Shown piece by piece: positions 24,195 through 37,588 of a stretch of DNA of 64,000 nucleotides. Location of the stretch: the NCBI GenBank assembly GCA_965153355.1, contig OZ231126.1:36642001-36706000 (forward strand), given 5' to 3'. The position numbers and the translations under genes are program-made. The stretch comes from Flaccisagitta enflata. Its lineage: Eukaryota; Chaetognatha; Sagittoidea; Aphragmophora. Under the pieces are notes generated by a model that did no database searches, was not told the origin of the DNA, and saw only the letters and a list, made by a program, of their open reading frames with translations. Position 1 is the first letter of the stretch. The number at the start of each line of letters is the position of its first letter.

Positions 24195-24599
24195 AAAAAC
24201 AAGTCATCCAAGGATCGCACATGGTCAGCAGTACCCCATGCCCTGCTTGGAGTGATAGATGAAAAAGTTGAATGATAGCAGGGCAGAGGCCTTAAAGGAC
24301 TGATGTCTTGTAGGACACAGGGGTGAATTTCCATTTGTCCTGAGAGGGCATATTTAGGGCCATTGGAGCATTTTTCCATTATATTCAATAGGAGTTTCAT
24401 TATCAATCAATCATCCATGTTATTCAATAGGAAATTTTCATTTTATCAATTTCCCATGATAATCAATAGGAAGCTTGAGAAGCTCTGGGGGAGGGGGGGG
24501 ATGGATGGATGGACATACAGATGTGCAGACAGACAAACATATGGAAATTCACCCCTGTGTCCTACAGGACATCGGCCCTTTGGGGCCGCTGCCCAAAAA
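24195..24599 (-). mobile_element. Helentron-like element, family F
   Basis: The minus-strand 5' end TTTTTGGGCAGCGGCCCC is at 24599 and the 3' end CGATCCTTGGATGACTTG plus TTTTT is at 24195. The core has CCATGTTATTCAATAGGA units like the copy at 2776. It is clean and apparently complete. Confidence 0.85.
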
Positions 24600-24779
24600 G
24601 GACATTTGAAAATGTTGTTTATTTCTAAAGTATCGATTAGTAGTAGGATATAATTTCTCTTTCTGGCTCAATACAATGCAACAAAAGAAGACGTCCTCTC
24701 ACTTTCACCTAACCAACAATGACGCGTCAAAGAAGGAAAGACAGAAAGGAAGATACTATCTTATCTGTGAAACCCATAT

Positions 24780-24881
<102 letters not shown>

Positions 24882-25129
24882 GAGAAATAGTGAAAAGGAA
24901 ACCAGAGTAAGGGCTGGATTGTCTGGACCAATGAGAACTCGTCTCTTTTCCCTTTCACCAATGAGAGTAAGTCCTAAACCTTGTTCGTTACGACGCCGGT
25001 TCTTTCCTTGCCTCATCATCTTGCTCCTCCTCCTCCTTCTCCTCCTCCTGCTGCTCCTCCTCTCGTCGGCTTTTCGACCATTTCTTTCCAGTCGCAAGAG
25101 CGCGAGAGAGGTTCCCTGGGCCAATTTCT

Positions 25130-25132
<3 letters not shown>

Positions 25133-25190
<58 letters not shown>
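25133..25190 (+). repeat. (CT)n microsatellite
   Basis: About 29 CT repeats, 250 bp from the GA array and therefore potentially able to pair with it. Confidence 0.97.
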
Positions 25191-25195
<5 letters not shown>

Positions 25196-26249
25196 TTTTT
25201 CCTCCCTGGGACCCTCAAAGCGACAAAAGTCAAACATGAGCAGGCTCGAGCATGGAATCTCGTTTTCTTCTGTTTTTTTTTTTCGTTTTGTTTTCATATG
25301 AAAGCTCGCTCGAATCGCGTTTTGCCATTCCGTTTTGTTTCTCTCTGCTCGTGCTCTCCCGACTTTTCTCTTCCGTTCTCTCCCCGGGCGACGCGGCGTC
25401 CTAGATTTTAGGCTTAGACTCGAGAGAGATTTTAATCGCGCAAGTCGGGGGAAAGGGAGGAAAAGCCTTCCTCCACCCATGCCTTCCCCCACCACGCCTT
25501 CCTCCCCCAACGCCTCCATTTCATGCCTCCGGGGTTAACGACCTCACAAATTTGATAAACGCGCGTGGATAGATTTTCCATTTCTGCTCGCGTTTCGCAA
25601 ATTCGCCCTCAAACACTCAAAATCTATATTCTCGTTATTTCCGTTCGTGATCTCCAAATTGTAGAAAGAAGGCCAAAAAAAAGGCGCCTTGAATTCCGTG
25701 GATTACTCAATTTTTGCATTCTGGGGCAAACTATGGAGGCTTTTGGGCAAAATGGCTCAAAGAGTTCAGAAGAAAGATCAAAGACGAAATTTCAAATGCT
25801 TCCTCACGCGCGTTTTTTCTCGTCTGCGCCGACGCCTCGGCAGTCTGCACGCCCGTCATTTGTACGCATATTACTTACGCAGTTTGATGCTCTGATTGTG
25901 CTTCATCAGTTTGGAGTCAGAAAATGATAAAATATGACCAGCCTGCGATCCTGGCGCGTTATGTCCCACTGGCAGTTGCCTGATCGGCCCGTCTATTCGC
26001 CCTAAAGATGGCTGCATATTCAACCATTTTAGCGAGTATGGCCTCATGATTGCTAAAAAAACCTGATTTTCGTTTTGTAAGCCATCCAGAAATATCTTAG
26101 AATCGTCTTTTATCAACACAAGACATGGTATGTTAACAAGGCCAAAATTCGACGTTCTTTGTTCTCTGTTCCTGCGACTGAGCTTGTCGTAGAAAGAGAG
26201 TGATCCTGCTGTCATAGAAAGAGAGAGATCCTGCTCGATTTTACAAAAA
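25191..26249. other. no gene recognised; CpG-richer stretch
   Basis: 25280-25960 is more GC- and CpG-rich than its surroundings. Overlapping frames occur on both strands (109 codons minus, 120 plus, 153 minus), none with a recognisable domain or clear splice context. A promoter or exon is possible but unsupported. Confidence 0.35.
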
Positions 26250-26339
26250 AAAAATGCTAAAGATGGATCTGTGGATGGACAAACCAATGGACGGATGCAC
26301 GGACAAAGCCTCTCATAGAGATAAGAGGACACATCTAAA
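26250..26339 (-). mobile_element. family G-like element, 5' part
   Basis: Reading minus from 26339: TTTTTAGATGTGTCCTCTTA, CTCTATGAGAGGCTTTG, then a GTCC-rich tract. The start matches family G (TTTTTAGATG). No matching 3' end was found. Confidence 0.55.
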
Positions 26340-26340
26340 A

Positions 26341-26393
26341 ATGATTTTTTAGCCCTATAGCCTTTTATGATTTTTTAGCCCTATAGCCTTTTC
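26341..26393 (+). repeat. 26-bp tandem duplication
   Basis: Two copies of a unit containing TTTTTTAGCCCTATAGCC, starting at 26343 and 26369. Confidence 0.9.
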
Positions 26394-27531
26394 TGTTTAG
26401 ACTTATGGACGCGAAACATGACGAAAGCTCTTCAACCAGGTCCATGAACCCAATCGATCCAGACACGATGACTATTCTTTACTCGTGCACCACCCTTAGA
26501 GAACTATCCTTCAAGTACCATCATCAAGCGCTATCCATACACTCTATCCTCAAGTACCATTCTCTCCAGTCCACTGGATATTCTGCTTCATCTCCATCTT
26601 CCTTTTGTGTATATAATTTGTCCTTCTCTAACGAGGCTTTTTTTTTCATTCTTCGACTAAAATCGCTCGCACGTGACTGAAAAAATGCTCCGTCTTACAG
26701 GCTTTGGGTCTCCATCTTAGCGGATGTATTCAAGCTTGAACGTGTCTCGGTTGTAATCGTGGTTTAGCGTGGACCCAGCTTCTTCTCGTTTTTTTTACCG
26801 CCTTATAGATGAAAAAAGTGTTTGATGGCTTATCCCTTAAAAAAAAAAAAAAAAAAAAATTAAAATGATTTTTTAATAACATTCGTTCTTTCATTCTCAG
26901 TCTCGTCATCGCGACGAAAACCAGAGGTCTTCGTCTAGTATTTTTTGAAGAATCTTCAAGTGGCAGACTTTTTTTTGTTGCCCCGGGGACCATTTCTCAT
27001 CCCTCAGCTGCGAAATGGCGCCTCCATTCCTTTACCCCAACACTATCCTTCATTCCATTTTAGAGCTTTAAAGCTCATGCACAACCTCTCTACCAGTAAT
27101 TTTGTCGATTCGTCCCCACAATCATAATCCCAATTTTGAGTCCGTCCGTATCTATTTTGCATCTTTACTCATATCTGAGGCCACTACATTGCAGAAAACT
27201 TTGGATCCCTTAAACAACACTTTACAGTGTTTAAACTGCATTATCAAAATTTTTTTCAAAGACAGAATTTTTTCATTTTAGAGGAAACCGAAAGGAGTAG
27301 TTATCTTTTCTTGTCTTGTGCTCTTCAACCTTCAAGATATCTTCCACAAGAAATAAAAGTTATTATTTTAGCTTCAATAAGTAATTCTAAATGCTCTGAT
27401 ACAGGTTTGTTTTGATTAAGAATGTGAGTTTTTCTGAAATGATCAATGGTTATTACAGATGGTAAGATCTATGCAGCTTTGTTTCTGCGCCGCTTCATAT
27501 TCTTTCATTTGAATGAACAAAAAGAGAGATG
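26394..27531. other. no gene recognised
   Basis: Unique-looking sequence with a 19-base A-run near 26840. A 91-codon plus frame (26405-26680) has no recognisable domain. Confidence 0.4.
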
Positions 27532-27740
27532 AAACAAGGCCGGATACACGGCTACCCTTGTCGCGCGCTGGTGGGCAAGGGCCATATTTGAGTTCAGTGG
27601 AGCATTTGGGCAGGAGCAGCATGGCTAAAAAAATAAAACATAAACGCCGAAAACGTAAAGTGTGATGGACGGACAGACCGACGGACGGATCGATGGACCG
27701 ACAAAGCTGGGTGTAGAGTCGCGTAGCACGCGACTAAAAA
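27532..27740 (-). mobile_element. Helentron-like element, family A
   Basis: Complete minus copy: TTTTTAGTCGCGTGCTACGC at 27740, a GTCC/GTCG tract, CATTTGGGCAG/CTGCCCAAATG block, then CGCGCGAC, the GCCG/CGGC hairpin and CCTTGTTT at 27532. Confidence 0.85.
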
Positions 27741-29257
27741 CAAAGCAAAATCGATGATCGGGTTTTGAATCCTTTTCTTCTTTTCTTTGTTTTTTTGTTT
27801 TTGGTTCTTTCTGGTTCTTTCGTTTTTCTCCATTTATCATCGCGCTTCCTGTCATCTTTAAGTCTTGTCAGACAACATTTTCAATACAGAAGAAAGAGAA
27901 AAATGAATAAAGAAAAATAACTCAGCCACGTCTTAACACGGAACAAAAGAATTATAAAAAAAAGAAGTAATAAGCGATCACGACAGTTTGGCAAAAATAC
28001 AATATAGTAATTACCATTTAATCTACTACCAGTTTGCTTTGCCATTTTTCAGTCTTAACATTTAAATGCTCGGCTCAATCAACTTTACATCGATTTCTGA
28101 CAATTAGTCGGGTCACATGATTCTTCCTTACATTTCGCTCTATAGAATAATTAAAATTAAAGCCACGGTTTCTTTCTTCATTCAATTGTCGACATCGAAT
28201 GTTTTAATTCAAGCGCTTTCCTTAATTAAAAGAGAACCCTATCCAATCTTTCGCATGCAGAAAATAAATCTGGTTGGTCGGCCTTTCCATCTGTTGGCTT
28301 ATCACACAATTATCTCGAGTTTTTTTTCTTTTTTTTGTGGTTTTAGCGCCACGGCTAACTGCTAACCTGAGTAGTCTTGTCACTCTTGTGCATCATTGCC
28401 CCCACCCACCGTCACATGGTTTAGGAATGGTATGTTCCACCTTGTTTTTATTTGTCAGTTCTTCAGTTATTGTGATACTTAACTCAATCAGATCTCACCT
28501 AAGCTTTCACAATCTCGTAGTCAATTCTTCTTTCCTTTTCATTTTACCTATCATTCCATTTTTATCCTTCTCATCCCACCTCATTTCTTTGTTCATTCCG
28601 TTTTGATCCCTCATCCAACTGATGACAATCTTTCTGCTCCCATCCGCGTTTTGTTTAACTCTTTTGACGCATCTGACTGAAGGCGTTCCTCTTGCTTCAT
28701 GTACGTAGTCGCCACTGCTTTTTGCCCCATCTGCTGTGATTTCTATTCTTCCGTTCAATATCTATCACCTTTCATTTTGCCGTCTGTGACCATGTTAGTA
28801 AACAATCCGTTTTGACTTCCATAAGGGACAACCATCATCTTCTCAAACTCAGTACTCACTCACACTCCATACATCCTCCACTTATCCAGACTTGTCATCC
28901 ATGGCCATGGGCCACACCCTTCATTTCCTCCGTCATTTGGCAGCTCGGTCCTGTATTCGATCTTCCCACGCACACTCCATTTATTATTCCATCAACACAC
29001 CGTCCTGCCTGCCATCCTCTCTTCTCACTCAGCTCCATTGTTTGTCTTTTTGTTTGTCTGTTCTTTTTTTTGTTTCTGGTCTAACGCATGCGTGAACGCG
29101 TCGGCATTGGCCGAAGGTCGGAGCTTCCAGGATGGCAGCCGGTGTCAGTTACAATGTTTGTCTTATTCACGTTTCGCGAATCTTCCGGCCACACGCTGGA
29201 CTTGTTTATAGACTGTACTTGTTTGTAGACGACTCTTTCTCGTTCACTTTCTCTGTC
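27741..29257. other. no gene recognised
   Basis: About 1.5 kb of unique-looking sequence, the longest stretch here without a recognised repeat. Frames reach only 110 codons (28274-28606 plus) and look hydrophobic and low-complexity. Exons of a spliced gene cannot be excluded. Confidence 0.35.
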
Positions 29258-29385
29258 TGTCTGTCTGTCTCTCTCTCTGTCTGTCTCTCTCTCTGTCTCT
29301 CTCTCTCTGTCTCTCTGTCTCTCTCTGTCTCTTTCTTTCATCCTTTCTTTCTTTCATTCTTTCTTTCTTTCTTTCTTTCTTTTTT

Positions 29386-29417
<32 letters not shown>

Positions 29418-29468
29418 TCCTTCTTTCCTTCTTTCTTTCCTTTGATGTTAGTGATTACACCTCTCTGC

Positions 29469-29534
<66 letters not shown>
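29258..29534 (+). repeat. CT/GTCT, CTTT and CT microsatellite cluster
   Basis: Mixed GTCT/CT (29258-29335), CTTT repeats (29343-29440) and a clean CT array of about 29 copies (29477-29534), separated by short unique spacers. Confidence 0.95.
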
Positions 29535-29538
<4 letters not shown>

Positions 29539-29695
29539 CCTTCTATGTCGCATATGTGGTTTACTGGCACCGTCCCTTTTGTGAGTTCTTTGTTGCCCGC
29601 AATTCTAAAGCAGATGTCGCCTTTGATGGATCTTTTGGATTTAGCGTGAAACACGTGCGGGACCAAAGAAACGGAAACTAGTCGCGCGTGCGTGT

Positions 29696-29775
29696 GCATG
29701 TGTGTGTGTGTGTGCGCGCGCGCGTGTGTGTGTGTGTGCGTGTGTTTGTGTGTATGTGTGTATGTGTGTATGTGG
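29696..29775 (+). repeat. (GT)n with GC interruptions
   Basis: Alternating purine-pyrimidine run with GCGCGCGC at its centre, a Z-DNA-prone type of sequence. Confidence 0.9.
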
Positions 29776-29885
29776 ACGCACATGAGACCATGTCACATCA
29801 CGTGCGTCAATGTAAATTGAAGCGTTTTTTTACTGTTTTGATCGTGATATGTTAGGCATGCATCGTATCGCTTTGCGCCGAAAAC

Positions 29886-29889
<4 letters not shown>

Positions 29890-29973
<84 letters not shown>

Positions 29974-29974
29974 C

Positions 29975-30029
<55 letters not shown>

Positions 30030-30048
30030 AAGAAAGAAACAGAAAGTA

Positions 30049-30093
<45 letters not shown>

Positions 30094-30095
30094 AA
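29890..30095 (+). repeat. (GA)n-(GACA)n compound microsatellite
   Basis: About 32 GA, then GAGACA/GACAGA mixtures, ending in about 11 GACA repeats (30049-30092). It is the reverse-complement counterpart of the GTCT/CT arrays elsewhere. Confidence 0.95.
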
Positions 30096-30213
30096 GACAA
30101 AGAAAAGATTAACGGACATAAGGAGCGACAAAGGGATCCTCGCACGCGGTGATCCACACTACACTTTTTACATCATTTCCGGTCTGACTTACATTTTGTG
30201 GGTGAAATACAGT

Positions 30214-30333
<120 letters not shown>

Positions 30334-30442
30334 AACAGACAAACGCCTGGACATATACAGAAGCGTCGCGCCAATAAAGGCATCATGGCAAAAATTATAA
30401 GACGAACGAACAGGCCGACAGACAGACAGACAGACAGACAGA

Positions 30443-31404
30443 CCGGAATTGGGGTAAATTAGGCAATAGGTAAGCAAAGGAGGCGGATCAACCGAGCAGA
30501 AAAGGTAAAACGACGTCGACGACAAGTGGGAAGAGGAAATGGGACTTGGACGGAACAGAACAATGAAAGAACAATGGCGAAACAAGGGAGTAACGTGAAA
30601 GAACAATGGGGGAGGGAACAAAGGCAAAGAAAACAAAGGCAGACAATGGCGAAACTTGGGAGAAACAAGACAGATCAATTGGGTTAGGGGCAATGGCGAG
30701 ACAAGGCTACATACTAGCGTAACGAGAGCCATCCAAGGCAAGAGCCCAAGAGGCAGAAGAATGACATGAGCCGATGAAAAAAACGTCAAAAGCCAACAAG
30801 GCTGATAAAATGGAGCCAAAAGAAAAGCGTAGGAGTAGGAGTAGGATAGAGGCGAAGCTGAGAAAGTTGTAATAATTACAATGATCACACTGAAAGGTCA
30901 TTTGCCCCCGCAATGCGAACGGGAGTTCCCCTAGGCGCGCTAACGCCTTACCTTACCTTATGCATAAGATGTCTAGAATGATTAAAATGTTAAGATAAAG
31001 ACGCAATTTTAGAAATAAGAATTACCCGAATCCCTCGTGCTTGTCTGTGCAACGTACATCATTATTCCTGCCAATTTGGCAACGCCAATACAGTCGTGCT
31101 TGTTTTCGCTTCAACAAAATCTTTTTTAAATCCTAACTTTTTTCCTCTCCTAAATTACCATTCATTTCTTCTAATGTATGAAATAGTGAAAATTGGTTAA
31201 ATTACTAATACTGACGAAGGGAGAAATTTTTTGGCTTTTCCTAAATTATGTTTTTTCTCAAAACCTTGAAAAACAGACAAGTGATCATTTACTGTATACA
31301 TGTTCAAATTTTTCTAGTTTTTGGTTTGTTTGCTAAAGCAATCAAATATTGATCCTTTTCCTGCCATTTTCTTATCGTTCCATGTTCAGTAAAAACCATC
31401 ATTG
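30443..31404. other. no gene recognised
   Basis: 30540-30680 repeats AACAATGG and GGCGAAAC-type short motifs irregularly. The remainder is unrecognised. Confidence 0.4.
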
Positions 31405-32310
31405 CCAGTCTTCATTGCTATTTCCGTCATTGCCAGTTTTCATTGCCATTTCCATCATTACCAGTCTTCATCCCATTCCCATCATTGCCAGTCTTCATTG
31501 CCATTTCCATCATCGCCAGTCTTCATTGCCATTTCCATTACTACCAGTCTTCATCGCCATTTCCATCATTGCCAGTCTTCATTGCTATTTCCATCATTGC
31601 CTGTCTTCACTGCCATTTCTATCATTACCAGTCTTCATTGCCATTCCCATCATTGCCAGTCTTCATTGCTATTTCCACCATTGCCTGTCTTCACTGCCAT
31701 TTCCATCATTACCAGTCTTCATTGCCATTTCCATTACTACCAGTCTTCATTGCCATTCCCATCAATGCCAGTCTTCATTGCCATTTCCATCATTACCTGT
31801 CTTCATCGCCATTCCCATCATTGCCAGTCTTCATTGCCATTTCCATCATTGCCAGTCTTCATTGCCATTTCCATCATTACCTGTCTTCATCGCCATTTCC
31901 ATTATTGCCAGTCTTCATCGCCACTTACATCATTGCCAGTCTTAATTGCCATTCCCATCATTCCCTGTCTTCACTGCCACTTCCATCATTGCCAGTCTTC
32001 ATTGCCATTCCCATCATTGCCAGTCTTCATTGCCATTTCCATCATTGCCAGTCTTCATTGCCATTCCATCATTGCCAGTCGTCATTGCCATTTCTATCAT
32101 TACCTGTCTTCATCGCCATTCCCATCATTGCCAGTCTTCATCGCCATTCCCATCATTGTCTGTCTTCACTGCGATTTCCATCATTACCAGTCTTCATTGC
32201 CATTTCCATCATTACCTGTCTTCATCGCCATTACCAAAATTGCCAGTCTTCATCGCCATTCCCATCATTGCCAGTCTTCATTGCCATTTCCATCATCTCC
32301 AATCTTCATC
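31405..32310 (+). repeat. 28-bp minisatellite, about 32 copies
   Basis: The unit is GCCAGTCTTCATTGCCATTT plus CCATCATT. Because 28 is not a multiple of 3 and no stop occurs in any phase, all three forward frames stay open, producing frames of 198, 339 and 296 codons with the same 28-residue repeat offset between them. Units differ mainly by C/T transitions (CCATTT/CCATTC, TTGCC/TCGCC). Confidence 0.97.
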
Positions 32311-34061
<1,751 letters not shown>

Positions 34062-34965
34062 TTAAGGCTATCATTGCTTCAAAATGAAGTTACCCTGAAA
34101 TTTTTTATTCTCTTATAGAATGTCAAATACTATTGTAGGAAACCCCTTTCAAAAAATTTCAGTAAATTGCAAAAATCAAAATATAGGCAATTTTTCAGAC
34201 GCTCGCTAGCCTGACTGGGGCAACGGAGGAAGCTGAAATTTTTACTGAAGATAGACAAGACATGTGGACTGGGTAGACCTGTAAAAAAAATTCAAATTTT
34301 ATTATTTTACATACAATAAATCCAAGAAGAAATCTGTAAAATGTAACCATATAGAGGCTAGTAGCTTTTTTGGGAATTTGTTCCAGGTGTACCCTGGCCA
34401 CATGTCTTCTCTATCTTCAGTAAAAATTTCAGATTCCTATGTTGCCCCAGTCAGGCTAGCGAACGTCTAGAAAATTGCCATCATTTTGCCATTCATTGAA
34501 GTAAAATTTGATAGAAAATACACAGTAAAGGTACAATTCATGAACGATTTTTTTCATCATCTCTTTTTTAGTCTCTCTAACTCTCAGTTTTAAAGCACAA
34601 ATTCATAGAAGCAGTCAGCGTCTGTGGCTACTGAGTAGATTGCCTGACATGAGCGCTGTGATAACGGGCAAGGTGAAATAAGGAATTAATCTCTTAAAAT
34701 ATTGACCCGGGAAAAAGAGTTAGTGAGTAAGGAAGGGCAGACAGCCTCCCTAAGTCCGTTGTTCAAATCCTGCTCTGATACAACAATTATTTTCATTTCT
34801 TCCCCTTTGCTTGACCAAAGCATTCCGGATTTCGTTTTTGCATTGTAATTTGGGTCAGGCCAGTGCTATATAGTTCAAAATTGAAAAAGAGACCCCCTGT
34901 ACGCATATTAGTCATGAAAGCAGATTTTTAATTTTTAAACTATCTTGAGGAAATGTAAGCCTTAA
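34062..34965. mobile_element. TTAA-flanked non-autonomous DNA transposon, copy 1
   Basis: TTAA at 34062-34065 and 34962-34965 flanks an 896-bp element. Its ends GGCTATCATTGCTTCAAAATG and (inverted) GGCTTACATTTCCTCAAGATG match at 16 of 21 positions. An internal perfect-looking foldback with 82-bp arms (34186-34267 and 34398-34479, ~130-bp loop) contains GCTAGCCTGACTGGGGCAAC. A TTAA target points to piggyBac or Kolobok; the GGCT end is not the classic piggyBac CCC, so I leave it open. No transposase. Confidence 0.9.
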
Positions 34966-35063
34966 GAGAGAAGGGGAAGGGTTCAATCGGGTGAAAAGTT
35001 AGCTTCTTCGGATCCAGCTCTCTGCCTTATCTCAGTTCCTCGGTGTGATATGTCTTTAACCCT

Positions 35064-35874
35064 CTTTTGGGCAGCGGCCCCGAAGGGGACGAAGTCCTGT
35101 AGAACACAGGGGGAATCTGTCCGTCCGTCCGTCCGTACGTCCGTACGTCCGTACGTCCCACCCCACCCTCGGCTTCGTCTCCTTTGGGGCCCAAATCCAA
35201 ACTGTATGACCCAAATCCGAGCAAAATGGTCCAAATCCGCCAAAAATTGGCCAAATCCAGGCAAAATGGCCTAAGACCAGGTAAAATGGGCCTTATCTGG
35301 CTAGAAAACCTGAATTCTGGCCTGAGTTCTATCATCTTGGCCCCTTAAACTTAGATTCTGGCTCCAAAAACCCACATCCGAGCCTTAGAGACCCAGATCC
35401 TGATCTTTGGGACCCAGATTCTGACCTCCAAGACCTAGGTGCTGGCCTAAAAGACCTAAATCCTAGCCTCAGAGGACCAAATCCTGACTCAGAAACTGAA
35501 ATTTTGCCTCTGAGACCAAGAAATTGGTCTCTGAGACCCAGATTCTGGCCTCAGAGACCCAGATCCTGGCTGCTCCTCTCTCAACTTAACCTACAAACTA
35601 TACAAAAATGGCAAGGGTACCATTGTCCATATTCTGCCTTTTGTCAGTTCTCCTTGATATTCCATGAAAATTTGAATAACAGGGCATCCTGGACAGAAGG
35701 AAGGCAAACAGGACGGACGGACGAACGGATGGACGGACGGACAGATTCCCCCTGTGTTCTACAGGACTTCGTCCCCTTCGGGGCCGCTGCCCTGCTCCCC
35801 CTCAACCTTCATCACTTCCTACTCAAGCAGGGCACGGGTACCGCTGACCACTTACTGCCTTTGGGCTGCTATTG
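35064..35874 (+). mobile_element. Helentron-like element, family F
   Basis: TTTTGGGCAGCGGCCCCGAA, then GACGAAGTCCTGTAGAACAC and a GTCC/GTAC tract. The core is a CCAAATCC/GACCCAGAT array, less regular than in other copies. The 3' half has the inverted arm (GTGTTCTACAGGACTTCGTC), CACGGGTACCGCTGACC and a CCTTTGGG hairpin. Outer arms about 45 bp. Confidence 0.85.
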
Positions 35875-36400
35875 CTTCTATGTCTGTGTCTTTTGCTGTC
35901 TTTTTGGAGGAGGGGCTTACACCAATGCTTTTTTTTTTTATTCATTTTTATTTATTTATTTTTTTTTTTTTTGCAGAATTGAGTTTTGTTTCATTTACAA
36001 TCTTTCTTATTGTAATTGATTCCATCTCTCTTTTACACAAGGTTTTGTTTCTTATTATGTTCTCTTTTTATTTTGGTTGAACTCATGTTTGGCGACAGCG
36101 ACTATTTCTTCCAAATTGTTCTGCATTTTGGTAAAAAAAATCTCAATTTGAGTGAATCTGTGACAAATGAATTTTTTCCATCCTCGCTTCTATTTTGAGT
36201 CGTTTTTATCAAAAAAAGTCCATATTATGGGTGTCATTGAGCTTTGACAAACTTCTCATTTCCCTCAACTACTTCTGTTTACTTCAATTTGGAATTTCTC
36301 GAGGTCCTCAGCTCACGCCCCAATTTTCCGTGTCTCCTCCGCTCTTCCCCCTTTCACCTTTTTACATCTTAACATTTTTTTCTTTCTCCCTTTCTTTTAT

Positions 36401-36447
<47 letters not shown>

Positions 36448-36448
36448 C

Positions 36449-36500
<52 letters not shown>

Positions 36501-36615
36501 GCTTTCTTTCTTTCTCTCTTTCTTTTTCGCTTTTTTTCTCTCTTTCTTTCTTTCTTTTCTAAAAGCTGCGATTGTGGCAGTTGTAGCTGCAATTGCCTTT
36601 GTCTTTCTGTCTGTT

Positions 36616-36651
<36 letters not shown>

Positions 36652-36968
36652 GCCTTCTCTCCCTTTCTCTCTAATTTTCACCGTTTGTTTGCCCTTTTTC
36701 CTTTTCTTTCCGTCTCATGTGTTGTATCTTTTTTCTATTGGATCAACTCAAGTTTTGGGTGGTTTTCCCAACAGAGTTGTTATTGCAGCCGTCTAATTTA
36801 AGTGAAAGAATTCATTTCGATTTCTGTAAAGGTTTGTCTGTTGTTTTGTCTTATCCTTCTTTTGTCCGCTTCTATCTTGAGTGTGTTTTTGTCTTACTGT
36901 CTGTCTGTCTGTCTGTCTGTCTGTCTGCCTGTTTGTCTACTTGTCTCTGTGTCTTCAAGTATGTTTGC

Positions 36969-37035
<67 letters not shown>

Positions 37036-37511
37036 AAATTTGTGAGAAAAATCTTCTAACGACAGAGAGCAATCGGGCCATCAATGTATCAAAAACATCT
37101 TCTTCTTGAAAGACACTGAAATAACAAACATTTTCAAAGAAAATAAAAGATCACGTGCGCTCCCTTATCATTCTACTCTCAACTCTTAGTCTCCATTGGC
37201 CAAACCTTTTTTTTTCAAGATTGTCCTGTTCAAATAAAAAGAAAAAAAAAAAAGAATGGGAGTTTGGGGTAAAAAAAAATGAATTAAGGCCAGCCCACCA
37301 TCGATGAAAACCTAGAATGTTGTCCCATGCGAATATTTAATCTCTGAATTTGTCCTTGAATTTCTTAACTCTACACTTGTTTATTTTTCCCTCCTACATT
37401 TTCTTCAGTATTGTATCTATTTCCAAGCGTGCTACAGATGATATGCCACATGGGCGACTTGCTTTTGGGAGTATACAATCGATTTATTGTCTAATCAGAT
37501 TGATTATCATT
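35875..37511. repeat. CTTT, CT and GTCT microsatellite cluster, no gene
   Basis: CTTT array at 36393-36560 (about 40 units with slips), GTCT/CT at 36608-36665, GTCT at 36895-36927 and about 31 CT at 36972-37033. The spacers are pyrimidine-rich and AT-rich. Frames of 100-170 codons are products of these arrays. Confidence 0.85.
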
Positions 37512-37586
37512 TTTTTATTCGCCTACACACGACTATATAACCCGCTATGTCGGTCGGATGGTCGGTCGGTTGGTTAAACTTACACT
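37512..37586 (+). mobile_element. family A element, 5' fragment
   Basis: T-run, CACACGACTATATAACCCGC and a GTCGGTCGG tract, then cut by the satellite array at 37589. No 3' end was found. Confidence 0.7.
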
Positions 37587-37588
37587 CA

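Noticed and set aside
34195-34401. ORF shared with 53439-53681, apparently a conserved protein
   Set aside because: Both lie in the internal foldback of the two TTAA-element copies; conservation is at DNA level across the entire element.
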